The notes beneath the pieces were generated by a model. That model was not told the origin of the DNA, did not search any database, and saw only the letters and a list, made by a program, of their open reading frames with translations. A program made the position numbers and the translations under genes. This document shows, piece by piece, positions 27,632-37,300 of a stretch of DNA of 64,000 nucleotides (its first letter is position 1; every line of letters begins with the position of its first letter). The DNA lies in assembly GCF_003202435.1 (NCBI RefSeq), contig NZ_QJHK01000015.1:1-64000 (forward strand), given 5' to 3'. This DNA comes from Flavobacterium cheongpyeongense (GTDB lineage: Bacteria > Bacteroidota > Bacteroidia > Flavobacteriales > Flavobacteriaceae).

Positions 27632-30631
27632 TTAGAATGAAACTTCAAGTCCCAAAATAACTGATTTTGGTTGTGGATATCTACCTAAATCGATTCCTGC
27701 ATCGAATCCGGTTCCTGCAATTTCAGGATCTAAACCAGAATATTTAGTCCAGGTAACTAAATTCTGTGCACTTGCATATAATCTTAGTTTAGAAACATAT
27801 TTATCAAGCGCAGTTCCTTTAAAAGTATATCCCAATGTGATGTTCTTTAATCTCGTAAACGAACCATCTTCAACATATCGATCACTAACAGCTGTGTTTT
27901 GAGGTGCCCCCAGTGCTCTGGGTAATGTAGCATCTGGATTGCTTACCGCTCCGTTTGAGCCAATTACCGCTCTGTCTAAAACTGCTGTACTTGAATTAAA
28001 TAAGCGAGTCATCCCTTGTAAGTCAAAAATACTGGCATTAAATATTTTGCTTCCTTTAGAACCGCTGATGAAGCAATTGAAATCAAAATTTTTATATGCT
28101 GCTGACAAATTCAAACCATAAGTAAAATCAGGAAACTGATTTCCAATGTTTGTTCTGTCATCTGATGTGATATCACCATCACCATTCAAATCCTTGAATC
28201 TAATATCTCCGGGTTTTACCGCTGTTTGACCTGGATTTTTTGTAAATACCGCATTTACTTCTGCCTGATTTTGATAAATACCATCAGTAACAAGTCCATA
28301 CATATAAAATAATGGATCACCAACGGTTAGTCTCGACATTTGAGCTAGTCCTGCTCTTGGAACGACACCTGCTATTACAGATGTTACTCCAGGTGCTAAA
28401 GCCACTACTTCATTTTTACTGGTCCCAAAATTTAGATTAGCAGACCAGGTAAATTCACCTTTTCTATCGTTATAACCTAAACTTAATTCCCATCCTGAGG
28501 TATTTACTGCAGCAATATTTTCATATCTGTTATCATTAAGTATCCCTAACGAAGTAGGTACCGGAACATTAAACAAGATATCTTTAGCTGTATTATTAAA
28601 ATATTCAATAGTACCTGTGAATTTGTCATCAAATAAGCCAAAATCCAAACCAATATTCCTACCTAATTTAGACTCCCATTTTAAATCTGGATTTGCAGCT
28701 CTGCCTAAAGAAGTTCCCACTACAGATACGCCATTAACTACATAATAATAATTTGAAGGAAGCGATGCGCTATATTGGTAATCAGCAAAATTATCATTAC
28801 CCGTAGTTCCAATACTACCTCTTAGTTTCAAGGTACTAAAACCAGTGTCGCTCATAAATGCTTCTTTGGATATATTCCAACCTACAGCCACTGAGTAGAA
28901 ATTACCCCAACGATTGTTAGGTCCAAAACGTGAGGAACCATCACGTCTTCCTGAAACTGCAAGTAAATATTTATCATCATAATCATAGTTGATACGTGCA
29001 ACATAACCTAATTTATTTGTCTTATAACTTAGAGTTGTAGAAGGACTATTATTAAGTTGATCTACGTCATTTGTAATATTATTTGTACCACTGGCTACTG
29101 ATGTTCCTCTTTGATTTTCATTTTTTTCGATCAAAAGAATAGCATCAATATTGTGTTTGTTAGCTATAGTGGTTTTATAAGACAAACTGTTATCAAATAC
29201 AATTGTTTGATTATTTGCTCCATTTCTGTTTATTGTTGCAAATGACTGACCGGTATAAGATCCGTCTCTAAAAGAAGGAACGAAAGAACGTCCTTCAAGA
29301 TTTGAATAATCCAAAGAAACCTGAGATCTGAATTTTAATCCTTTAATGATTTCGTATTCAGCATAAATATTACCTAATATAGATATCGTTTTATCATAAG
29401 CATATCCTAAGTTTTGGATACGAACTGGATTTTCTGCATCCTGGCCATCAATAGCAGACGGGCCTTGATAACCTCCTAAGTTATCTGCATTATAAATGGG
29501 CAAATAAGGAGCTGCTTTGATTGCGTGTTCAAGTAATGTTCTTCCTGTTCCTGTTCGCTCAGCATTTCTTTTGCTAAAAGAAACCCCAATATTACTACCT
29601 AACTCTAATTTCCCTATTTTTTGACTGTTGTTGGCTCTAAATGAATAACGTTCAAAACCAGTATTAATAACTGCTCCATCTTGTTTTAAAATTTCAGCAG
29701 AGTAACGGCTTGAGGAGGTTTCTGTTCCATTTGAAAAGCTCAAATTATAATCTTGCATTAGACCTGTTTGAAAAATTTCATCCTGGTAATCTACCGTCTG
29801 ATTTCCAAAAGATGCAGCACGTGCAGCAATATCAACACCTAGTTCACTAGCGAACTTAACATATTGTTCTGTATTTAAAACATCATATCTTTTGGTAATG
29901 GTTTGAAAACCGGTATAAGTATTGAAGTTAAGTTGACCTGCACCTTTTTTACCTTTTTTAGTAGTTACTACAATTACTCCATTAAATGCTTGTGAACCAT
30001 ACAACGCTGTGGTAGATGCGTCCTTCAGGACAGACATACTTTCAATATCATTAGGGCTTAGTCCTGATAAATTACTGGCTGTTACACCATCAATTACATA
30101 CAAAGGTGCGTTGTTGTTTAATGTGCCTAATCCACGAATTAATACTGTAGGGTTGCTACCTGGAGAACCTCCTGCTATAACAGTGACACCCGCCGCCCTG
30201 CCTTGTAAGGCAGACTCTGCATTCGTTATTGGTACGGCGACGATATCTTTTGAATTTACAGTAGAAATTGCTCCTGTCACTTTATCTTTCTTTTGAGAAC
30301 CGTATGCAATAACAACTTCATTTAAGGTTTGTGTAGATTCTGCTAATTTAATATTAATCACGGTCTGGTCTCCAACAGTGATCGTTTGTGAAGTCAGTCC
30401 AACGTAAGAATAGGTAATTTTGTCTGTTGCATTAACTCCTTGTAAAGCATAATTTCCATCAAAGTCTGTTGATGCACTATTATTAGTTCCTTGTACATTA
30501 ATACTGGCACCCGGCAACGGAACCCCTGAAGGATCAGTTACCACTCCCTTTATGGTTTTTGATTGTGCCATTACATTTTGAGTGCTAATTATCAGCAATG
30601 CGATTATTGCAAATTTTATTTTTAACATCAT
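27632..30631 (-). CDS. SusC/RagA-family TonB-linked transporter, probable xylan-oligosaccharide uptake
   Basis: A 999-aa TonB-dependent receptor. The signal peptide runs to VMAQ (about residue 22), then a carboxypeptidase-like domain (IKGVVTDPSGVPLPGASINV), the plug with ESMSVLKDASTTALYGSQAF, and a barrel ending PKSVILGLEVSF. The start codon could be either of two adjacent ATGs. The 586-bp upstream region carries a perfect 16-bp dyad with an 81-nt spacer (30686-30798), a candidate regulator site. It is followed by its SusD, and the hybrid regulator gene lies upstream in the same direction. Confidence 0.96.
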   Translation of the reverse strand: MMLKIKFAIIALLIISTQNVMAQSKTIKGVVTDPSGVPLPGASINVQGTNNSASTDFDGNYALQGVNATDKITYSYVGLTSQTITVGDQTVINIKLAESTQTLNEVVIAYGSQKKDKVTGAISTVNSKDIVAVPITNAESALQGRAAGVTVIAGGSPGSNPTVLIRGLGTLNNNAPLYVIDGVTASNLSGLSPNDIESMSVLKDASTTALYGSQAFNGVIVVTTKKGKKGAGQLNFNTYTGFQTITKRYDVLNTEQYVKFASELGVDIAARAASFGNQTVDYQDEIFQTGLMQDYNLSFSNGTETSSSRYSAEILKQDGAVINTGFERYSFRANNSQKIGKLELGSNIGVSFSKRNAERTGTGRTLLEHAIKAAPYLPIYNADNLGGYQGPSAIDGQDAENPVRIQNLGYAYDKTISILGNIYAEYEIIKGLKFRSQVSLDYSNLEGRSFVPSFRDGSYTGQSFATINRNGANNQTIVFDNSLSYKTTIANKHNIDAILLIEKNENQRGTSVASGTNNITNDVDQLNNSPSTTLSYKTNKLGYVARINYDYDDKYLLAVSGRRDGSSRFGPNNRWGNFYSVAVGWNISKEAFMSDTGFSTLKLRGSIGTTGNDNFADYQYSASLPSNYYYVVNGVSVVGTSLGRAANPDLKWESKLGRNIGLDFGLFDDKFTGTIEYFNNTAKDILFNVPVPTSLGILNDNRYENIAAVNTSGWELSLGYNDRKGEFTWSANLNFGTSKNEVVALAPGVTSVIAGVVPRAGLAQMSRLTVGDPLFYMYGLVTDGIYQNQAEVNAVFTKNPGQTAVKPGDIRFKDLNGDGDITSDDRTNIGNQFPDFTYGLNLSAAYKNFDFNCFISGSKGSKIFNASIFDLQGMTRLFNSSTAVLDRAVIGSNGAVSNPDATLPRALGAPQNTAVSDRYVEDGSFTRLKNITLGYTFKGTALDKYVSKLRLYASAQNLVTWTKYSGLDPEIAGTGFDAGIDLGRYPQPKSVILGLEVSF

Positions 30632-30685
30632 AGTTAATTGGTTTTGTTTAGTTAAATAATCGTTTGGTTGTAAAATTTGTTGTTG

Positions 30686-30798
30686 TATTGAATACTATTT
30701 AGATTTTAAATTTTAGAAATCAGTAAGAGTTGTGTTCTTGATCCTATTTTCAAATCCTGTTTTATTGTTTATCTTTTTGATTTAAATAGTATTCAATA
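30686..30798. promoter_or_regulatory. Widely spaced perfect dyad upstream of the susC gene
   Basis: TATTGAATACTATTTA (30686-30701) and its exact reverse complement (30783-30798) are separated by 81 nt in the 586-bp region between the regulator gene and susC. The two arms could be paired regulator sites or form a stem in the 5' UTR. Apart from this and the terminator at 31185, the region 30632-31217 shows no gene. Confidence 0.5.
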
Positions 30799-31184
30799 AA
30801 TGAATTGGTTTTTAGTTCATGTATAATTTTTTTTAAAGAATGGTTAATAATGATTTGAGTTTGTTTAATATTGTTAATCCAAAAATAGACCTTAACATAA
30901 ATTTCACATATTAAAAATGATGCAAAAACTATCAATTTTGTAGCATGTTGATTACAAAACTGCCATATTCAGTGTTTTGAGGCAATTTTTAAAAGAAAAT
31001 ATAAATCTGATATTATCAATATTGATCTGTATTTTTTTCACTATTTAAAAAAATAATCAGTATTAGTATGGATTGTGTAATTGTAGGAAATTGATTTGAA
31101 AGAAGTAAAAAACAAAAAATCAACTTGATCTTATTTGTTGTTTTTTGATAATTAAAGAAGTTTTAATTTTTTATTAAGAAAAAA

Positions 31185-31210
31185 ATAAAGACGGTATAAA
31201 CCGTCTTTAT
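31185..31210 (-). terminator. Intrinsic terminator of the hybrid regulator gene
   Basis: ATAAAGACGGT pairs perfectly with ACCGTCTTTAT around a 4-nt loop and is followed by T-rich sequence on the minus strand. It begins 8 bp past the regulator's stop. Confidence 0.85.
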
Positions 31211-31217
31211 GCATGCT

Positions 31218-34200
31218 TTATGAACCTATTTTTTTATTATTGTGTGTAGGCAGTTGGCCGTATTTTTCTTTATAGCATTTTGTAAAATAGGAGGGAGAGC
31301 TAAAACCTACCTTAAAGCTAATTTCGGTTATATTATCATTGCCAAGTTCTATTAATTCTTTTGCCTTTTCTAAGCGGACATTTCGTATAAATTCATTTAC
31401 AGAGACCCCTGTTAGGGTTTTAATTTTTCTATACAACTGGCTTCTGCTCAAAAAAACTTTCGAAGCCAAAACTTCAACACTTAATTCAGTTTCATTAATG
31501 TTCTCATTTACGTAAGTCAGGATGTTTTTTATGAATTCATTATCTAAAGTGGTGGTTTTTTCTTTTGCTTTTGGCGTTATTCCGTTATAGAATTTATTAA
31601 ACATAATTTGCCTGCTGTTAATTAATTGCGTCAGGCTGGATCTTAAAATATCCATATCAAAAGGTTTGCTCAAATACATGTCTGCACCAGAATCAATCCC
31701 TTCTAATTTATCTTTAATTAAGGCTTTTGCAGATAACATCATAAGCGGAATGTGACTGGTTTTTAAATCGGCTTTAATGTTTTTGCACAATTCTAAACCA
31801 CTCATGACAGGCATAATTACATCTGTTAAAATCAGATCCGGGAGTTTTTGCAAAGCTAATTCGAAACCAACCTGACCATTTTCAGCGACTAAAACTTTAT
31901 ATTCTTTTTTGAGTTCATTTTTTAAATAATTTCGCAGTTCTACATTGTCTTCGACAATTAAAATGGTATAAATCCGATCTTGTTGTTCCTGATGATCCTG
32001 TGATTGATTCTCTTTTTTTTCAATTATGGGCGTGTAACTTATTTTTTTCTCCTTTTTAAATTCCTCAAGCAATATTTCGTTTTCATTAAAAAAATTCTTT
32101 CCAACCGGGAAAACCAGTTTAAAAGTCGTGCCTACTCCCAATTCACTATCTACTTCTATGATTCCTTTATGTAATTCCACAAATCCGCGAACTACTTCCA
32201 ATCCTATTCCGGTACTTCCATAATAGGCTTTGTTTAAGTTGTTAACCTGATAAAAACGATCAAATATTCTCTTAATATCTTTTTTGTCAAGTCCTGCTCC
32301 GGTATCTTCAATCATAATCTCAAAAGAGGGATAATTGTCGGTCGAATTTATCAGCGGAAAGTTTAAAAATTCCTCGTTCACCACTATTTTTACCTTTATT
32401 TGACCATTGTCGGGAGTAACTTTAAAAGCATTTGAAATTACATTAAAAATAATTTTTTCAAACATTTTAGGGTCAATCCAGTCTTTTAAAGAGGTTTTGT
32501 CAGACTCAAACTGCAGATCAATACCTCGGCTGATTGCTTCTTCATAAAAATAACTGACTATTTCTTTTGTAAAACTTATCACTTCGATTAGTTGCAGTTT
32601 AATGGTCATTTTGTTAAACTGCAATTGATTAAAATCCATTAACTCATTGATTAATCTAGAAAGTCTGTCCGAACTTTTTTGAATAGTTTTCAATTTATTC
32701 AGCACGCTATCTGGTAATTCAGGGCTGTTATTCTTAAGTATATCACCCAATGGATTTAAAATTAAAGTAAGCGGTGTCCTGAATTCATGTGAGATATTGG
32801 TAAAAAACTGTAATTTTTTATTATTTAATTTTTCAATCTGTATGGCTTTTTTCTGTTCAAATTCTATCATTTGTTTTTGTTTAAAACGATTTTGATAGTA
32901 TTGATTGGTAAAATGAACTCCAGCAAACAGCAATAAAAAATAGAATACGTAAGCAAAAGATGTTTTCCACCAGGGAGGTAAGATCTCAATTTTTAATTCT
33001 AATGGTTTTTGACTCCAAACGCCATTTTTTTCTGATGCTTTAATCTTGAAAACATAATTGCCCGGAGCTAAGTTTGTATAAGTGGCTGAGCGTTTATTGC
33101 CCACATAATTCCACGAATCTTCAAATCCCTCTAAATAATAAGCAAATTCATTTCTGGCAGGAAAAGAATAATTAATAGCAATGAAATCAATTGTAAATAC
33201 CGACTGATCATGTTTTAGGATTATTTTTTTTGTCTCTGCTATTGTTTTTATTAAGGGGGAATTTTTTTCAAGTGGCCCTACTGATTTATTAAAAATCTTT
33301 AAATCTGTCAGGTAAATTGGGAGTTGTTTTTTACTTTTAACTAAACTCGCCGGATTAAAATAATTTACACCTTCATAACTTCCAAAATAAAGAAATCCGT
33401 TTTTATCTTTTAGAACAGAATTGTTATTAAAATCATTTCCTAATAAACCATCATATGTGGAATAATTGATTGAGATTTTCTTTTCTAAATCAAGTTTAGT
33501 TATTCCCTTCTTTCCACTTAACCAGATACAACCGTCATTAGATTCCACAATAGAAGAAATTGATTTTTCATGAAGTCCTTTAAAGTTGATATACCATTTT
33601 AGTACATCTGTTTTCTTATTGTAGCTAAATAATCCTGCACCATCAGTACCAATCCAGATTTCTTTGTTATTGGTCTGATATAAAGTGTTAATGGTATGTG
33701 TACTTTTATGGTTTTTAAGTTTTTCAGACATTTTATCCCGAAAAGATGTCACCGAAAAAGAAACAAAATCAGTTGTACTAATTTTGTACAAACCTGTAAG
33801 TGAACCAACCCAAACAGCATCATCAGAATCTACCAGGACCTTTCGGATATCCAAATTTGTTAAGCCATTTGTATGAAATGGTTTAGAGTTGCAATGGTGA
33901 AACTGGCCGTCTGAAGGAGTATAATAATGCAGACCTTTTGCAAAAGTGCCAATCCAGATCACGCCTCTGGAGTCCTGAGCAATACTCATAATATTGTCTG
34001 AGGTCAGATTTTGGGTGTTTTTTGTATTGTAATTAATAAATTTTTTGCTTCCTTTTTTTAAAACAAAAATGCCCTCATTCCAACTCGATAACCATATATT
34101 CTGATTTTTATCAATAAATACATTTGTTATATTATCAATGGTTAAACCAGAATAAAAGTTGGTGTCTGATTTGGTAATATGTTTAAAAAGTTTAGTTTTA

Positions 34201-35360
34201 GGATCGTAAACATCAACTCCTCCGCCTTCCATGGAAATCCATAGCTGACCTTCATTGTCTTTAGCGATGCCGGTAACACAGCTGGTTTGCAAGGATTGCG
34301 CATTTCCGGGCAGGCTCTCTATAATGTTTACCTTACTGTTTATCTTGTCAAAAATGCCTAAGCCTTTGTTATAATAACCCAGCCAAATTCTTTTCTCTTT
34401 GTCTAAAAATAAAGACCATACTGAATTAGAGCTTAAACTTCGATTATTGAATTTGCTGTTAGTGTATTTTTTTTGAACAATACCCTGATCGTTTACAATA
34501 ATTAACCCATCATTTTCTGTCGCGCAAAGTATTGTTTTGGAATCTGTTGCTAATATGGACATAATTCTCTTTTCGGTAATAGGATAAGAGACAGCCTGTT
34601 TGATCTTAGCATCTAAGTTTAATTTGACAAGACCTTTATATCCGTTGCCAATCCATAAATTTTGTTTACTGTCAATAAACATCGAAACGATATTTCCGGA
34701 TAGCAGTTGATCGTCCTGACTGATTACTTTTTTCACCTTATTTTTTATAGGGTCTATCACTCTTAAGCCGAAATTAGTACCTACATAAACAGATCCTTCA
34801 TTATCCTTGACTAAGGAATTGATAAGGCAGTTCTTTGAGTTTGGCATATCAAGTTTAATAGGTGTAATTTTTCGGGATTCTTTATTAAGCCGTAATAGAC
34901 CGCCATTAAATGTTCCTAAAAAAAGATTTCCATTATTATCTTCAATAATACTTTTGACTGATATTACCGCTTCTTTTCCTGTTTTCTTTTGAAGATCAAT
35001 ATTTTCAAATGTATTCAAATCCCGGTTATAGATGCACAATCCTTCATCTGTACCCACCCACAATCGGTTGTGTGAATCTACATAAACGACATAGATCAAG
35101 TTACTGTTAATAGAATTGTTTACTTTGGAATTTTGTTCGTAAGCAATATAATTTACGCCATCGAATTTATAAAGTCCTGCTCCGTTTGTTCCTAGCCAAA
35201 TGACTCCGGATCGATCCTGCGCAATGGTATAAATGCCACTTTTTGATGTTTCTTTACTGACGAGTCTAAATTGATAGTTTTCAAATGTATTTTGAGAAAA
35301 CAAACAATTTATTGTAAATAATAAGATGGCACAGATTCTAAAACATTTTTTTTGGGACAT
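31218..35360 (-). CDS. Hybrid two-component system regulator (HTCS) of the xylan locus
   Basis: The 1380-aa one-protein sensor and regulator spans the inner membrane. Order: signal peptide (to CLFSQ, about residue 23); two seven-bladed propellers of repeats such as SRGVIWIGTFAKGLHYY (to about 690); a Y_Y_Y domain (about 730-795); a transmembrane helix (WKTSFAYVFYFLLLFAGVHF, near 800-820). In the cytoplasm: histidine kinase with NISHEFRTPLTL (His near 857) and ATPase boxes NAFKVTPDNG, DTGAGLD and STGIGLEV; receiver domain with LILTDVIMPVMSG (Asp near 1179) and KPFD; AraC-type DNA-binding domain at about 1287-1370. Such proteins sense a periplasmic oligosaccharide and activate the neighbouring locus. 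All key residues appear intact. Confidence 0.96.
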   Translation of the reverse strand: MSQKKCFRICAILLFTINCLFSQNTFENYQFRLVSKETSKSGIYTIAQDRSGVIWLGTNGAGLYKFDGVNYIAYEQNSKVNNSINSNLIYVVYVDSHNRLWVGTDEGLCIYNRDLNTFENIDLQKKTGKEAVISVKSIIEDNNGNLFLGTFNGGLLRLNKESRKITPIKLDMPNSKNCLINSLVKDNEGSVYVGTNFGLRVIDPIKNKVKKVISQDDQLLSGNIVSMFIDSKQNLWIGNGYKGLVKLNLDAKIKQAVSYPITEKRIMSILATDSKTILCATENDGLIIVNDQGIVQKKYTNSKFNNRSLSSNSVWSLFLDKEKRIWLGYYNKGLGIFDKINSKVNIIESLPGNAQSLQTSCVTGIAKDNEGQLWISMEGGGVDVYDPKTKLFKHITKSDTNFYSGLTIDNITNVFIDKNQNIWLSSWNEGIFVLKKGSKKFINYNTKNTQNLTSDNIMSIAQDSRGVIWIGTFAKGLHYYTPSDGQFHHCNSKPFHTNGLTNLDIRKVLVDSDDAVWVGSLTGLYKISTTDFVSFSVTSFRDKMSEKLKNHKSTHTINTLYQTNNKEIWIGTDGAGLFSYNKKTDVLKWYINFKGLHEKSISSIVESNDGCIWLSGKKGITKLDLEKKISINYSTYDGLLGNDFNNNSVLKDKNGFLYFGSYEGVNYFNPASLVKSKKQLPIYLTDLKIFNKSVGPLEKNSPLIKTIAETKKIILKHDQSVFTIDFIAINYSFPARNEFAYYLEGFEDSWNYVGNKRSATYTNLAPGNYVFKIKASEKNGVWSQKPLELKIEILPPWWKTSFAYVFYFLLLFAGVHFTNQYYQNRFKQKQMIEFEQKKAIQIEKLNNKKLQFFTNISHEFRTPLTLILNPLGDILKNNSPELPDSVLNKLKTIQKSSDRLSRLINELMDFNQLQFNKMTIKLQLIEVISFTKEIVSYFYEEAISRGIDLQFESDKTSLKDWIDPKMFEKIIFNVISNAFKVTPDNGQIKVKIVVNEEFLNFPLINSTDNYPSFEIMIEDTGAGLDKKDIKRIFDRFYQVNNLNKAYYGSTGIGLEVVRGFVELHKGIIEVDSELGVGTTFKLVFPVGKNFFNENEILLEEFKKEKKISYTPIIEKKENQSQDHQEQQDRIYTILIVEDNVELRNYLKNELKKEYKVLVAENGQVGFELALQKLPDLILTDVIMPVMSGLELCKNIKADLKTSHIPLMMLSAKALIKDKLEGIDSGADMYLSKPFDMDILRSSLTQLINSRQIMFNKFYNGITPKAKEKTTTLDNEFIKNILTYVNENINETELSVEVLASKVFLSRSQLYRKIKTLTGVSVNEFIRNVRLEKAKELIELGNDNITEISFKVGFSSPSYFTKCYKEKYGQLPTHNNKKIGS

Positions 35361-35537
35361 TTATATAATGTTTAGTGAAATTAAAATTAGAATTAAATAT
35401 ACTATTTTAATTGAAAAACAGCTATTTATTTTTAACAAATCAATTTTGTTTATGTTTTAAGTGTAAGATTTGTTGTATACTAAATTAGAGATGAGGTAGT
35501 TGTGTCCTGCCTTTTTTGATAGGACATGCATAAAAAG

Positions 35538-37004
35538 TTAGTTCTGTCTTCTCTTTCTTAAATCTTTTTCAATCTCAATTTCCATACTTTTATCTATCAC
35601 ATAAAAGAATAATAGAACAGCACTTATGATGAATATCAAACCGGGATATATGCTTATGGATAACTTAATACCCTCTAACGCTGCCGGTACCTGATTTACT
35701 TCTTCAGCTACATAACCATATTTAGATAGAAAAGCAGCACCTAAGGCACCACCGATACTTATCCCTATTTTGATTCCGAAAATCATTGCCGAAAAAACAG
35801 TAGCAGTAGCTCTTCGATTGTTTTTCCATTCGCTGTAATCAGCCACATCAGCAAACATAGCCCATAATAAAGGAATGGTTACTCCGTAAATGAATCCATG
35901 TGCTAATTGAGTCAGGAAAACCATCACAATAGCTGTTTTGCTGTAAAAATTAAAAAGTAATAAGCTTATAGCCGATAAAAAAATAAAAGAGATATAAATA
36001 TTTCTTTTACCAAAGGAATCTGCGAGTGATTTTGAAAACATGATTCCAAAAATCATAAATATAATTCCTCCTGCATTGAAAAGACTAAATGCAGATGTAG
36101 AAACGTCTCTTGGCCACTGAAAATTGGTTAATCCCATTGATGTTAATGAACTATTCAGTTTACCAATAAATGACGTAAAACCTATGTGATCCAAAAAAAC
36201 AGTTTGGGCAGCCGGATCTAAATAATATTTAAAGTAAAAAACATACATTCCGCCTTTTAAAGATAAGGTTATAAATACCAAAACAGTGACAAGTATCATA
36301 ACGATCCATGGTCCATTTTTAGACAGGTCTGTAAAATCCTGCTTAATTGAAGATTCCTGGTACTTTCCAGGAGTGATTCTTTCTTTGGTACTTAAAAATG
36401 TAATCATCAAGCAAATTACTCCAATAACTGAAAAAAGGATCATTGTATTTTTAAAACCCACTGCTTTATCTCCATGTCCAAAAATTAAAACCAATGGCAA
36501 TAAAAGGGATTGGATTATAAATTGGGCAACCATAACAGCGACGAAACGATAGGAAGAAAGACTATTTCTTTCTTTCATGTCACCAGTCAGAACACCACTT
36601 AACGCAACATAAGGCAAATTGTTTGCGGCATAAAGTAAGACCAAAAAAAAGTATGTCAGGAATGTGTAGATTATTTTACCTCTTAATTCAAAATCAGGAG
36701 TTAAAAAAGAAAGAACAGAGGCTATCCCGAAAGGCAAAGCAGTCCATATTATCCAGGGTCTGAATTTTCCCCATTTGGTTTTAGTGCGATCAGCAATAAT
36801 TCCCATGATAATGTTAAAAAAAGCACCAATAAAACCGCCAATAAAAATGATAATACTTGCTGTTCCGGCGGGAATTTCATAGACATCTGTGTAAAAAAAA
36901 GCTAAAAAGGTCAATAAAGTCTGAAAAATCAAATTTGCAGCAAAATCTCCTAAACTATAACCAATTTTTTCTAATACAGAAAGCTTTTGCGATGTATTAC
37001 TCAT
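35538..37004 (-). CDS. GPH-family sugar:cation symporter (MFS), probable xyloside/oligoxyloside uptake
   Basis: A 488-aa inner-membrane transporter with about 12 hydrophobic segments, of the glycoside-pentoside-hexuronide:cation symporter family. Early family motifs are EKIGYSLGDFAANLIFQ and GIIADRTKTKWGKFRPWI; later TIPLLWAMFADVADYSEWK is typical of the XynB/MelB/YicJ branch. It would carry xylose oligomers or related glycosides into the cytoplasm. It lies 177 bp upstream of the hybrid regulator on the same strand. Two 12-bp direct repeats about 155-185 bp before its start may be regulator sites. Confidence 0.92.
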   Translation of the reverse strand: MSNTSQKLSVLEKIGYSLGDFAANLIFQTLLTFLAFFYTDVYEIPAGTASIIIFIGGFIGAFFNIIMGIIADRTKTKWGKFRPWIIWTALPFGIASVLSFLTPDFELRGKIIYTFLTYFFLVLLYAANNLPYVALSGVLTGDMKERNSLSSYRFVAVMVAQFIIQSLLLPLVLIFGHGDKAVGFKNTMILFSVIGVICLMITFLSTKERITPGKYQESSIKQDFTDLSKNGPWIVMILVTVLVFITLSLKGGMYVFYFKYYLDPAAQTVFLDHIGFTSFIGKLNSSLTSMGLTNFQWPRDVSTSAFSLFNAGGIIFMIFGIMFSKSLADSFGKRNIYISFIFLSAISLLLFNFYSKTAIVMVFLTQLAHGFIYGVTIPLLWAMFADVADYSEWKNNRRATATVFSAMIFGIKIGISIGGALGAAFLSKYGYVAEEVNQVPAALEGIKLSISIYPGLIFIISAVLLFFYVIDKSMEIEIEKDLRKRRQN

Positions 37005-37157
37005 AAATATACGGGGTGTTTTTTCTTATTTCATTAATCATCGTGAAGATTGAAAAATATTTTCAGATCGTTTTTTGTCAGAAAATAAAAGGCTTCTTTT
37101 TTATCCTTTTTCTTAAACCTTAACGTAAAAATAGTTTGAAAGCAGAAATAAGTTTGT

Positions 37158-37190
37158 CACTTTTGAAGCGTTTAATAGCACTTTTGAAGC
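37158..37190. promoter_or_regulatory. 12-bp direct repeat with 21-bp period in a divergent promoter region
   Basis: CACTTTTGAAGC occurs at 37158-37169 and again at 37179-37190, two helical turns apart. It lies between the symporter gene (minus) and the thioredoxin-domain gene (plus). Tandem half-sites with about 21-bp spacing are typical of AraC-type dimers, and the hybrid regulator encoded nearby ends in such a domain. The region 37005-37300 holds no gene. Confidence 0.5.
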
Positions 37191-37300
37191 ATAATTTCCT
37201 TATAGTAAATCTATTAAATATAAATTATTATTTTAGCTTCTTAGTTAAAAACGGACACTCATACTGATTTAGTTATACTCACTTTTTACCTCATTTATAT

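Noticed and set aside
35506..35529. Small dyad TGTCCT/AGGACA upstream of the hybrid regulator
   Set aside because: Six base pairs with a long loop and no T run; too weak to call a terminator or operator.
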